From positions 868,001 through 932,000 of the forward strand of contig NZ_CP010951.1 of the NCBI RefSeq assembly GCF_001580455.1: a stretch of DNA of 64,000 nucleotides, in the 5' to 3' direction. The translations under genes were made by a program, and so were the position numbers. Positions 18,661 to 27,092 of the stretch are shown piece by piece. Origin of the DNA: Ramlibacter tataouinensis (GTDB taxonomy: Bacteria; Pseudomonadota; Gammaproteobacteria; Burkholderiales; Burkholderiaceae_C). Each line of letters begins with the position of its first letter. Positions within the stretch are counted from its first letter, which is position 1. Under the pieces are notes generated by a model that searched no databases, had not been told where the DNA came from, and worked only from the letters and a program-made list of their open reading frames with translations.

Positions 18661-19560
18661 ATGTCCCAACAGCACGGCAAGCGCAAGGGCATCATCCTGG
18701 CCGGTGGCGCCGGCACTCGCCTGCATCCGGCCACACTGGCGATTTCCAAGCAGCTGCTGCCGGTGTTCGACAAGCCGATGGTCTACTACCCGCTGGCCAC
18801 GCTGATGCTGGCCGGCATCCGAGACGTGCTGGTGATCAGCACGCCCGAGGACACGCCGCGCTTCGAGCAGCTGCTCGGTGACGGCTCGCAGTGGGGGCTG
18901 AACCTGCAGTTCGCGGTGCAGCCCCGGCCGGAGGGACTGGCCCAGGCCTTCCTGATCGGGCGCGCCTTCCTGGACGGCGGCCCGAGCGCCCTGGTGCTGG
19001 GCGACAACATCTTCTACGGACACGACCTCGTCAAGCTGTTGCAGGACGCCAATGCGCAGGCCGACGGGGCGACGGTGTTCGCCTACCACGTGAAGGACCC
19101 GCATCGCTACGGCGTGGTCGCTTTCGACGAGCGGGGGCGCGCCACCTCGATCGAGGAGAAACCGCTGCATCCCAGGAGCAACTTCGCGGTCACCGGTCTT
19201 TACTTCTATGACGGGGACGTGTGCGACGTCGCTGCCCAGGTCCGGCCATCGGCGCGTGGCGAGCTCGAAATCACCAGCGTCAACCAGCATTACCTGGAAC
19301 ACGGGAAGCTGAGCGTGCGCACCATGGGCCGCGGCTTCGCCTGGCTCGACACCGGCACGCACGAGAGCCTGCTGGAGGCCAGCCAGTTCATCCATACGCT
19401 CGAGCAGCGGCAAGGGCTGAAGGTCGCCTGCCCGGAAGAGATCGCCTGGCGCAACCGCTGGATCAGCGACGACCAGTTGCTGGCCCTGGCCCAGGCCTTG
19501 GGCAAGAGCGCCTACGGGCAGTACCTCACCAGCCTGCTGAAGGCGGGGGGCGCCTGGTGA
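18661..19560 (+). CDS. rfbA: Glucose-1-phosphate thymidylyltransferase
   Basis: 299 residues. GIILAGGAGTRLHPAT is the nucleotide-binding loop of sugar-1-phosphate nucleotidyltransferases; PMVYYPLATLMLAGI, VLGDNIFYGH and EEKPLHPRSNFAVTGLYFYD match RmlA. Makes dTDP-glucose from dTTP and glucose-1-phosphate, the entry step of the pathway. The ATG at 18661 is preceded by AAAGAA. Its TGA overlaps the rmlC GTG. Confidence 0.95.
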   Translation: MSQQHGKRKGIILAGGAGTRLHPATLAISKQLLPVFDKPMVYYPLATLMLAGIRDVLVISTPEDTPRFEQLLGDGSQWGLNLQFAVQPRPEGLAQAFLIGRAFLDGGPSALVLGDNIFYGHDLVKLLQDANAQADGATVFAYHVKDPHRYGVVAFDERGRATSIEEKPLHPRSNFAVTGLYFYDGDVCDVAAQVRPSARGELEITSVNQHYLEHGKLSVRTMGRGFAWLDTGTHESLLEASQFIHTLEQRQGLKVACPEEIAWRNRWISDDQLLALAQALGKSAYGQYLTSLLKAGGAW

Positions 19561-20111
19561 TCATCGAACGCACCCACCTGCCCGAGGTCCTGGTGCTGCA
19601 GCCCCGAGTGTTCGGGGACGAGCGGGGCTTCTTCACGGAAAGCTGGAACAAGGCACGTTTCGACGAGGCGGCGGGCGCCGCGGTCGAATTCGTGCAGGAC
19701 AACCACTCGCGCTCCAGCCGGGGCGTCCTGCGAGGCCTGCACTACCAGATCCAGCAGCCGCAGGGCAAGCTGGTGCGCGTGGTGTCGGGCCGGGTGTTCG
19801 ACGTGGCGGTCGACCTGCGCCGGTCCTCGCCGCGCCTCGGCCAATGGGTGGGCGTGGAGCTGAGCGCGGAAAACCACCGCCAGCTGTGGGTGCCGCCCGG
19901 GTTCGCGCACGGCTACCTCACCCTGTCCGAAACCGCGGACTTCCTCTACAAGGCGACCGACTACTACGCGCCGCAGCACGAACGCGCGCTGCTGTGGAAC
20001 GATCCCCATCTCGCCATCGAGTGGCCGCTGTCGGCCATCGACGGCGCCCCGACGCTCTCGGCCAAGGACCTGCAGGCGGCCGCCTGGAGGCACTGCCCGC
20101 TGTACGACTGA
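19557..20111 (+). CDS. rfbC: dTDP-4-dehydrorhamnose 3,5-epimerase
   Basis: 184 residues, cupin-fold RmlC. A GTG start at 19557 overlaps the rmlA stop (GTGA) and gives the normal family length. The catalytic His lies in GVLRGLHYQ (H62) and the conserved VPPGFAHGYLTLSE and YKATDYYAPQHER segments follow. Epimerises C3 and C5 of the 4-keto sugar. It closes the rml operon; no glycosyltransferase or O-antigen genes adjoin it. Confidence 0.93.
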   Translation: MIIERTHLPEVLVLQPRVFGDERGFFTESWNKARFDEAAGAAVEFVQDNHSRSSRGVLRGLHYQIQQPQGKLVRVVSGRVFDVAVDLRRSSPRLGQWVGVELSAENHRQLWVPPGFAHGYLTLSETADFLYKATDYYAPQHERALLWNDPHLAIEWPLSAIDGAPTLSAKDLQAAAWRHCPLYD

Positions 20112-20178
20112 GGTTTGCTTTCGCGGGGCGAATAAAATTGGGGCAGCGGCGGCCTTCTGCCATCGCCATCCCCCACCC

Positions 20179-23013
20179 ATGAACGACACCACCGCCCAGC
20201 CGGGCCTGAACAGCCTTTCCAAGTCCTTCGAACCCGCGCCCATCGAGGCGCGCTGGGGTTCCGTATGGGAGGAGCGCGGCTACGCGCGGGCGGGCTGGCG
20301 CGGCACCGGCCAGGCGCGCGAGGGCGAGCCCGCCTTCGCCATCCAGCTGCCGCCGCCCAACGTCACCGGCACGCTGCACATGGGCCATGCGTTCAACCAG
20401 ACGATCATGGACAGCCTGACGCGCTACCACCGCATGCGCGGCTTCAACACGCTGTGGGTGCCCGGCACCGACCACGCCGGCATCGCCACCCAGATCGTGG
20501 TGGAGCGCCAGCTGCAGGACCAGCAGCTGTCCCGCCACGACCTCGGCCGCAAGAACTTCGTGGCCAAGGTGTGGGAGTGGAAGGAGAAGTCCGGCAACAT
20601 CATCACCTCGCAGATGCGGCGCCTCGGCGCCAGCGTGGACTGGTCGCACGAGTACTTCACGATGGACGACAAGCTGTCGAACGTCGTGACCGAAACCTTC
20701 GTGCGCCTGTACGAGCAGGGGCTGATCTACCGCGGCAAGCGGCTGGTGAACTGGGACCCGGAACTGAAGTCCGCGGTGAGCGACCTCGAAGTGGAAAGCG
20801 AAGAGGAAGACGGCTTCCTCTGGCACATCCGCTATCCGCTGGCCGACGGCTCCGGCGCGCTGACGGTGGCGACGACGCGCCCGGAGACCATGCTCGGCGA
20901 CGTCGCCGTGATGGTCCACCCCGATGATGAGCGCTACCGGCAGCTCATCGGCCAGAAGGTGAAGCTGCCACTGTGCGATCGCGACATCCCGGTGATCGCC
21001 GACGAGTACGTGGACCGCGAGTTCGGCACCGGCGTCGTCAAGGTCACGCCCGCGCACGACCCGAACGACTACGCCGTGGGCCAGCGCCACGGCTTGCCGA
21101 TGATCGGCGTACTGACGCTGGATGCCAGGATCAATGACAACGCGCCGGCGAAGTACCGCGGCCTGGACCGCTTCGCTGCCCGCAAGGCGGTGGTCGCCGA
21201 CCTCGAGGCGCAGGGCCTGCTGGCCGAGACCAAGAAGCACCGGCTGATGGTGCCGCGCTGCGCGCGCACCGGCCAGGTCGTCGAGCCCATGCTGACCGAC
21301 CAGTGGTTCGTCGCCGTCAGCAAGGTGAGCGACAAGGATCCCACCGGCAAATCGATCGCGCAGAAAGCCATCGACGCGGTGGAGTCCGGCGCCGTCAGCT
21401 TCGTGCCGGAGAACTGGGTCAACACCTACAACCAGTGGATGAACAACATCCAGGACTGGTGCATCTCGCGCCAGCTCTGGTGGGGCCACCAGATCCCGGC
21501 CTGGTACGACGAGGACGGCAACATCTACGTGGCCCGCAACGAGCAGGAAGCGCAGGCGCAGGCGCCCGGCAAGCAACTGCGCCGCGACGAGGACGTGCTG
21601 GACACCTGGTACTCCTCGGCCCTGGTGCCCTTCTCGACGCTGGGCTGGCCGGCCAAGACACAGGAGCTGGACCTGTACCTGCCCTCCTCGGTACTGGTGA
21701 CCGGCTACGAGATCATTTTCTTCTGGGTCGCCCGCATGATCATGATGAGCACCCACTTCACCGGGCAGGTGCCTTTCCGCAGCGTCTACATCCACGGGAT
21801 GGTGCGCGACAGCGAAGGCAAGAAGATGAGCAAGTCCGAGGGCAATGTGGTCGACCCGGTGGACCTGATCCAGGGCGCCGACCTAGACACGCTGCTGCAC
21901 AAATCGACCGTCGGCCTGCGCCGGCCGGAGACGGCGCCCAAGGTGATGGCGCGGGTGCGCAAGGAATTCCCGCAGGGCATGCCCGCCTACGGCGCCGATG
22001 CGCTGCGCTTCACCATGGCCAGCTACGCCAGCCTGGGCCGCAACATCAACTTCGATACCAAGCGCTGCGAGGGCTACCGCAACTTCTGCAACAAGCTCTG
22101 GAACGCCTCGCGCTTCGTGCTGATGAACTGCGAGGGCCAAGACCTCGCGGAAGCGGGCGCGACGCAGACCCAGGCCGACCGCTGGATCGTCTCGCTGCTG
22201 CAGCGCGCGGAGGCCGAAGTGGCCAAGAGCTTTGCCGAGTACCGCCTGGACAACGTCGCTGCCGCGGTCTACCAGTTCGTCTGGGACGAGTTCTGCGACT
22301 GGTACCTGGAGATCGCGAAGGTGCAGATCCAGACGGGCGATGCGAACCGGCAGCGCGGCACCCGCCGCACGCTGATCCGCGTGCTGGAGGCGATCCTGCG
22401 CCTGGCGCATCCCGTGCTCCCCTTCATCACCGAGGAGCTGTGGCAGGTCGTGGCCCCGGTGGCCGGCAAGGACGGCGAATCGATCAGCCTGGCGCCCTAC
22501 CCCGCCTCGAACAGCGCCGCCATCGACCCGGCGGCCGAAGCCTATGTGGCGCGCCTGAAATCCGTGGTGGATGCCTGCCGCAACCTGCGCGGCGAGATGA
22601 ACGTGTCGCCTGCCACGCGGCTGCCGGCCTACGTGGTGACCGAATCCGCCGAGGATGCCGCCTTCATGCGCGAGACGGCGCCCGTGCTGCAGGCGCTGGC
22701 GCGCCTGGCCGACCTCAAGCTGTTCGATGACGCCGGCGCCTGGGCCGCCGCGGCCAAGGCCGCCCCGGTTGCGGTGGTCGGGGCCACGCGCCTTTGCCTG
22801 TACATGGAGATCGACGTGGCGGCCGAGAAGGCCCGGCTGGCCAAGGAAGCCGAGCGCCTGCGGACCGAACTGGGCAAGGCCAACGGCAAGCTGGCCAACG
22901 AATCCTTCGTGGCCAAGGCCCCGCCCGCGGTGATCGAGCAGGAACGCAAGCGCATCGCCGATTTCACCGCGACGCTGGAAAAGATCCAGGACCAGCTGGC
23001 TCGCCTGGGCTGA
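20179..23013 (+). CDS. valS: Valyl-tRNA synthetase
   Basis: 944 residues, a full-length class I synthetase. The HIGH-type motif is PPPNVTGTLHMGHAF (about 56-70) and the KMSKS loop is KKMSKSEGNVVDP (about 549-561). The CP1 editing domain (ATTRPETMLGDVAVMVHP and HDPNDY) is present, as is the C-terminal coiled coil (AEKARLAKEAERLRTELGKA). Charges tRNA-Val. The 67-base leader begins after rmlC; convergent with the next gene. Confidence 0.97.
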   Translation: MNDTTAQPGLNSLSKSFEPAPIEARWGSVWEERGYARAGWRGTGQAREGEPAFAIQLPPPNVTGTLHMGHAFNQTIMDSLTRYHRMRGFNTLWVPGTDHAGIATQIVVERQLQDQQLSRHDLGRKNFVAKVWEWKEKSGNIITSQMRRLGASVDWSHEYFTMDDKLSNVVTETFVRLYEQGLIYRGKRLVNWDPELKSAVSDLEVESEEEDGFLWHIRYPLADGSGALTVATTRPETMLGDVAVMVHPDDERYRQLIGQKVKLPLCDRDIPVIADEYVDREFGTGVVKVTPAHDPNDYAVGQRHGLPMIGVLTLDARINDNAPAKYRGLDRFAARKAVVADLEAQGLLAETKKHRLMVPRCARTGQVVEPMLTDQWFVAVSKVSDKDPTGKSIAQKAIDAVESGAVSFVPENWVNTYNQWMNNIQDWCISRQLWWGHQIPAWYDEDGNIYVARNEQEAQAQAPGKQLRRDEDVLDTWYSSALVPFSTLGWPAKTQELDLYLPSSVLVTGYEIIFFWVARMIMMSTHFTGQVPFRSVYIHGMVRDSEGKKMSKSEGNVVDPVDLIQGADLDTLLHKSTVGLRRPETAPKVMARVRKEFPQGMPAYGADALRFTMASYASLGRNINFDTKRCEGYRNFCNKLWNASRFVLMNCEGQDLAEAGATQTQADRWIVSLLQRAEAEVAKSFAEYRLDNVAAAVYQFVWDEFCDWYLEIAKVQIQTGDANRQRGTRRTLIRVLEAILRLAHPVLPFITEELWQVVAPVAGKDGESISLAPYPASNSAAIDPAAEAYVARLKSVVDACRNLRGEMNVSPATRLPAYVVTESAEDAAFMRETAPVLQALARLADLKLFDDAGAWAAAAKAAPVAVVGATRLCLYMEIDVAAEKARLAKEAERLRTELGKANGKLANESFVAKAPPAVIEQERKRIADFTATLEKIQDQLARLG

Positions 23014-23037
23014 GCCGAGCCGGCTGCCGCCGGGCTC

Positions 23038-24033
23038 TCAGCGGATGATGAACTCCGACCGGCGCGGCGCGCCCTCGGGTTCCAGGCCCATGGTCGCGCT
23101 GACCAGGGGTTCGGTGGCGCGCGGCGACAGCGCCTCGTGGATGCGGTGGGCCACGTACCAGCTCGCGCGCAGGCGCGACTCGCGCGTATGCGAGCCGATC
23201 CGCGGCGTCAGGAACAGGTTCTGCAGCTCGTGCAGGGGCGTGCCCCGGGACGCAAAACCGGCTTCGGCGCCATCGATCATGCAGGCTTCGATCCGGCCAT
23301 CGGTGAGCGCGGCGGCCAGCGCCTGGCTGTCGAACAGGTGCGACCGGCTGGTGCCTACCCACAGCTGGCCGGGCTTGCAGTGCGCCAGCACCTTGTCGTT
23401 GATGAAGCCCTCGTAGCGCGAGGCGTACATCACCTGCACCGAGACCGCATCGGCCTGCGCCAGCATGTCCGGCAGGCTCATGGGCTGGATCTGCAGCCGC
23501 CGCCAGATGGGGGCGGTGTGATGCACGGCCGGGTCGTAGCCGATCAGCCGGGCGCCCAGCGGCTGCAGCATGAGCGCCAGCGTGTGGGCGGTCGGTGCCA
23601 GGCCGAAGATGCCCACGACGCTTCCGTTGAGCTCCCGGCCGAGCCGGATCTCGGCGTGCCGATCGCCGATGAGCGAGGAGCCGATGCCCCGCCGCATCAG
23701 CAGCAACAGTGCTGCCAGCAGGTACTCCGCGTTGGAGCGGACGTTGGCGGTGGTGGCCTGGATCACGCGGACATTGCGCCCGCGGCAGGCTTCCAGGTCG
23801 GTGTTGTCCGTCCCCACGTGCATGCGGGCGATGGCCTTGAGCCTGGGCGCGAAGTCCAGGAACTCGCGGGTCACCTGGACCTTGCGTGGCAGCACCACGG
23901 CCTCCGCCTTGTACACAACCTTGCGGATCGCGGTCAGGTCAGCAGCCAGCTCCGGCCGGCAGTCGACGGCATGCCGCTCGTCCAGCCAGGCAAGCGCCTC
24001 AGGCACCAGGCGCTCGAGAAGTAAGATGTTCAC
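23038..24033 (-). CDS. D-2-hydroxyacid dehydrogenase-like protein with altered active site
   Basis: 331 residues with the two-lobed SerA/D-2-HADH fold: substrate-lobe motif ARMHVGTDNTDLEA near 70 and an NAD-binding segment. Departures from active enzymes are clear. The nucleotide loop is GIFGLAPTAHTL rather than GxGxxG; the Arg block is VGTSRSHLFD; the Glu block is MIDGAEAGF; and the position normally holding the catalytic His (TPHxxxxT) reads TPRIGSHT, with Arg in its place and a His three residues later. It may use a shifted His, act on an unusual substrate or be non-catalytic. Divergent from galU (109 bases apart). Confidence 0.8.
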   Translation of the reverse strand: MNILLLERLVPEALAWLDERHAVDCRPELAADLTAIRKVVYKAEAVVLPRKVQVTREFLDFAPRLKAIARMHVGTDNTDLEACRGRNVRVIQATTANVRSNAEYLLAALLLLMRRGIGSSLIGDRHAEIRLGRELNGSVVGIFGLAPTAHTLALMLQPLGARLIGYDPAVHHTAPIWRRLQIQPMSLPDMLAQADAVSVQVMYASRYEGFINDKVLAHCKPGQLWVGTSRSHLFDSQALAAALTDGRIEACMIDGAEAGFASRGTPLHELQNLFLTPRIGSHTRESRLRASWYVAHRIHEALSPRATEPLVSATMGLEPEGAPRRSEFIIR

Positions 24034-24142
24034 CCGCGATTCGTCCTTGTCTTACAACAACCGCTGAACTCCAGCCGGATACTCTGGCCTTCCCCTCTGT
24101 TTTCGGTCAGGTGCACTTTAGCTGTATTCGTAACACAGGTCC

Positions 24143-25039
24143 ATGTACAAATTTACACAGATTCGCAAGGCGGTCTTTCCCGTAGCAGGCCTCGGTACGC
24201 GGTTTTTGCCGGCGACCAAGGCACAGCCGAAGGAAATGCTGCCGATCGTGGACAAGCCACTGATCCAATACGCCGTGGAGGAGGCCTACGCCGCAGGCAT
24301 CCGCCACATGATTTTCGTAACAGGTCGCAACAAACGTGCCATCGAAGATCATTTCGACACGGCCTACGAGCTGGAGAACGAACTCACCGCCAACCACAAG
24401 CTCGACCTGCTGAGCCTGGTGCGCTCGGTGCCCGAGGACATGGACTGCTCGTACGTGCGCCAGCCGCGATCGCTGGGGCTCGGGCACGCCGTGCTTTGCG
24501 CCGCGCCCCTCGTGGGCAACGAGCCGTTTGCGGTGCTCCTGGCCGACGACTTGATGATTGGCGACAACGGCGGCCCCGGGGTACTGACACAAATGGTCGA
24601 AGTCTTCCGGGAAAAACCGACATCTTTGTTAGCAGTCCAGGAAGTCCCCCGGGAGCACGTCAAGCGCTATGGCATCGTGGCCGGGCAGCCGGCGGGCGAG
24701 CGACTCATCAAGGTCGACCGCATGGTCGAAAAGCCGTCGCCCGAGGATGCGCCCTCGCGCATGGGTGTGGCCGGCCGCTACATCCTCACGCCGGCGGTGT
24801 TCGACGAGATCCGGAAGAACCCGCGCGGCGCCGGCGGCGAGATCCAGCTGACCGACGGCATTGCGAAGTTGATGGGGACGGAAGGCGTGCACGCCTACCA
24901 GTACCGGGGCAAGCGCTACGACTGTGGCAGCAAGCACGGCTTCCTGGAGGCCAGCGTCGAATTCGCCTTGAAGCACCCGGAGGTGCAGGCCGGATTCCGC
25001 GAATACCTCCAGGGCCTGTGCCGCACCGAACTGCTGTAG
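24143..25039 (+). CDS. galU: UTP-glucose-1-phosphate uridylyltransferase
   Basis: 298 residues. FPVAGLGTRFLPATKAQPKE is the nucleotidyltransferase loop of GalU; DKPLIQYAVEEA, LLADDLMIGDNGGPG and RYILTPAVFDEI are typical. Makes UDP-glucose for envelope polysaccharides. Upstream 24034-24142 is the shared control region with the divergent dehydrogenase-like gene; a clear promoter is not obvious. Confidence 0.95.
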   Translation: MYKFTQIRKAVFPVAGLGTRFLPATKAQPKEMLPIVDKPLIQYAVEEAYAAGIRHMIFVTGRNKRAIEDHFDTAYELENELTANHKLDLLSLVRSVPEDMDCSYVRQPRSLGLGHAVLCAAPLVGNEPFAVLLADDLMIGDNGGPGVLTQMVEVFREKPTSLLAVQEVPREHVKRYGIVAGQPAGERLIKVDRMVEKPSPEDAPSRMGVAGRYILTPAVFDEIRKNPRGAGGEIQLTDGIAKLMGTEGVHAYQYRGKRYDCGSKHGFLEASVEFALKHPEVQAGFREYLQGLCRTELL

Positions 25040-25052
25040 GCGGCAGGCCGGC

Positions 25053-25280
25053 TCAGCGCCGCCGCAGCACGTGGATGAACTCGGCGCCCACGGTCTGCTG
25101 ATCGACCAGCTCGTTGCCGGTCTGCTTGGCGAAGGCCTGGAAGTCGCGCACCGAGCCGGCGTCGGTGGCCACCACCTTCAGCAGCTGGCCCGATTGCATG
25201 TCGGCCAGCGCCTTCTTGGCCTTCAGGATAGGTAGCGGGCAATTGAGCCCGCGGGTGTCGATTTCCTTGTCGATGTTCAT
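25053..25280 (-). CDS. TusA/SirA-like sulfurtransferase
   Basis: 75 residues. The family CPxP motif is RGLNCPLPILKAKKAL, with the persulfide-carrying Cys at 14. TusA-family proteins relay sulfur as a persulfide, for tRNA thiouridine or other thio-cofactor pathways. Its ATG overlaps the stop of the Nudix gene by four bases (ATGA). Position in one overlapping unit with cysM suggests a sulfur-metabolism link. Confidence 0.88.
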   Translation of the reverse strand: MNIDKEIDTRGLNCPLPILKAKKALADMQSGQLLKVVATDAGSVRDFQAFAKQTGNELVDQQTVGAEFIHVLRRR

Positions 25281-25804
25281 CTCAGCGACGTTTCCATGAA
25301 CCTGGGTTCGTAGCCGCGGCTGCGCAACCAGTCGGCCAAAGCATATCCCGTCCCGGCCGGCCAGCAGAGCACGTCGTCGTATTCGAAGAGCTTGTACTCG
25401 GCAAGTTCGGGCGACAGCTTCACCTCGCCATGCGCGACCGCGTGGTAGGCGATGATGACCTGGTTCATCCGGGTGAACTCGTAGGCGCCGATCAGGTTCA
25501 GCTCGCTGGTTTCCAGGCTGGTTTCTTCCCTGATCTCGCGCGCGATCCCGTCCTGCGGGCTTTCGCCCGCCTCCATGAAGCCGGTGATCAGGGCGAAGCG
25601 GCGGCCGGGCCAAGCGGCGTTGCGGGCAAGCAGGATGCGGTCCTGGTACTGGATCACCGCCGCCAGCACCGGCGTCGGGTTGTTCCAGTGCGTCCAGGCG
25701 CAAGCGGCGCAACGCAGGCGAACCTTCTCGCCGCCGTCTTCCAGTTGCGCGATCGGCTGCAGCGGCGCCGCGCACTGGGGGCAAAAGCGGAAAGCTTGTT
25801 GCAT
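25277..25804 (-). CDS. Nudix hydrolase with N-terminal zinc ribbon
   Basis: 175 residues. C8/C11 and C32/C35 form a zinc ribbon, followed by the Nudix box GFMEAGESPQDGIAREIREE, which fits Gx5Ex7REUxEE. The layout resembles a shortened NudC (NADH pyrophosphatase), but the NudC SQPWPFPxS signature is missing, so the substrate is uncertain. Its ATG and the cysM TGA share one base (TGATG). Confidence 0.87.
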   Translation of the reverse strand: MQQAFRFCPQCAAPLQPIAQLEDGGEKVRLRCAACAWTHWNNPTPVLAAVIQYQDRILLARNAAWPGRRFALITGFMEAGESPQDGIAREIREETSLETSELNLIGAYEFTRMNQVIIAYHAVAHGEVKLSPELAEYKLFEYDDVLCWPAGTGYALADWLRSRGYEPRFMETSLR

Positions 25805-26715
25805 CACGCGGGAAAGACACCGGTGGACAGGTAGCGGTCGCCGCGGTCGCAGACAACGAACACGATGGTCGCATCGTGCGCGTCGTGCGCGATTTGCTGG
25901 GCGACCCAGCAGGCGCCAGCCGCCGAGATGCCGCCGAAGATGCCTTCCTCGCGCGCCAGCCGGCGGCACATCTCCTCGGCATCATCCTGCGACACGTAGA
26001 CCAGCTCGTCCACGGTGCTCGGGTCGTAGATCTTGGGCAGGTATTCCTGCGGCCACTTGCGGATGCCGGGAATCCGCGAGCCCTCGCTCGGCTGCGCGCC
26101 GATGATGCGGATGGCCGGATTCTTCTCCTTGAGATAGCGCGACACGCCGGTGATCGTGCCGGTGGTGCCCATGGCGCTCACGAAGTGCGTGATGCGGCCC
26201 TTGGTCTGGTCCCACAGCTCCGGCCCCGTGGTTTCGTAGTGGACCCGCGGGTTGTCGGCGTTGCCGAACTGGTCCAGCACCCGGCCCTTGCCTTCGCGCT
26301 GCATGTTTTCCGCCAGGTCGCGCGCGTATTCCATGCCGCCGCTCTTGGGCGTAAGCAGCAGTTCGGCGCCGAAGGCCTTCATGGTCTGCGCGCGCTCGAC
26401 GGACAGGTCTTCCGGCATGATCAGCAGCATGCGGTAGCCCTTGATCGCGGCGGCCATCGCCAGCGCGATGCCGGTGTTGCCGGAGGTGGCCTCGATCAGC
26501 GTGTCGCCCGGCTTGATCTCGCCGCGTTTCTCGGCCCCGCGGATCATCGCCAGCGCCGGCCGGTCCTTCACCGAACCCGCCGGGTTGTTGCCCTCGAGTT
26601 TGCCCAGAACGATGTTGCCGCGCTCACGGTTGGCGGCCGCGCCAATGCGCTGCAAGGCCACCAGCGGCGTCTTGCCGACGGCGTCTTCGATGCTGGGATA
26701 GGACGGAGGATTCAT
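25804..26715 (-). CDS. cysM: Cysteine synthase B (O-acetylserine sulfhydrylase)
   Basis: 303 residues, fold type II PLP enzyme. The PLP lysine is K50 in EGNNPAGSVKDRPA, and EATSGNTGIALAM binds the substrate carboxylate. The region GTTGTITGVSRYLKEKNP is the phosphate-binding loop. Makes cysteine from O-acetylserine and sulfide or thiosulfate. The ATG at 26715 is preferred; another in-frame ATG lies two codons upstream. First gene of cysM-nudix-tusA, with its start only 42 bases from the divergent tRNA-Leu. Confidence 0.94.
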   Translation of the reverse strand: MNPPSYPSIEDAVGKTPLVALQRIGAAANRERGNIVLGKLEGNNPAGSVKDRPALAMIRGAEKRGEIKPGDTLIEATSGNTGIALAMAAAIKGYRMLLIMPEDLSVERAQTMKAFGAELLLTPKSGGMEYARDLAENMQREGKGRVLDQFGNADNPRVHYETTGPELWDQTKGRITHFVSAMGTTGTITGVSRYLKEKNPAIRIIGAQPSEGSRIPGIRKWPQEYLPKIYDPSTVDELVYVSQDDAEEMCRRLAREEGIFGGISAAGACWVAQQIAHDAHDATIVFVVCDRGDRYLSTGVFPA

Positions 26716-26757
26716 GCACATCACTGTGCCATAATTTCCGGCTCCTCACCCTTGCCC

Positions 26758-26844
26758 GCCGGAGTGGTGAAATTGGTAGACGCAGGGGACTCAAAATCCC
26801 CCGGGGTAAAACCCGTGCCGGTTCGATTCCGGCCTCCGGCACCA
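26758..26844 (+). tRNA. tRNA-Leu (anticodon CAA)
   Basis: 87 bases including the encoded CCA. Acceptor stem GCCGGAG (26758-26764) pairs with CTCCGGC (26834-26840). The anticodon arm GGGGA-CTCAAAA-TCCCC shows CAA, reading UUG. A long variable arm (CCGGGGTAAAACCCG) marks a class II leucine tRNA, and GGTTCGATTCC is the T arm. The last 20 bases recur downstream in tandem repeats. Confidence 0.97.
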
Positions 26845-27008
26845 GCGTGCCTTCGACCGGCCTCGAACCGGCAGGGCCCGAAACGAAAGCGCACCACGTG
26901 CGCTGGATTCCGGCCTCCGGCACCAGCGTGCCTTCGACCGGCCTCGAACCGGCAGGGCCCGAAATGAAAGCGCACCACGTGCGCTGGATTCCGGCCTCCG
27001 ACACCAGC
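26825..27008 (+). repeat. 81-bp tandem repeats carrying the tRNA-Leu 3' end
   Basis: Copy 1 (26825-26905) begins within the tRNA at GATTCCGGCCTCCGGCACCA; copy 2 (26906-26986) differs from it by a single base; a partial third copy (26987-27008) repeats the tRNA 3' end with one change. Between the tRNA tails lie about 61 bases containing the small foldbacks CCGG...CCGG and GCGCAC/GTGCGC. The layout recalls the E. coli tyrT locus, where repeats containing the tRNA-Tyr 3' end follow the gene (rtT RNA). No integrase is nearby. Confidence 0.9.
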
Positions 27009-27092
27009 CAGGCGTCAGCCTCGCTGCATCCCCATCAAGTCCTTGCAACGGGCCCTGTCCGAATCGCGTTGCGCGCCGCGCCGTCTCGCGTG

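Noticed and set aside
26825..26987. tRNA 3'-end repeats as att sites of an integrated element
   Set aside because: Spacing is only 81 bases and nothing mobile lies between the copies; tandem duplication explains them better.
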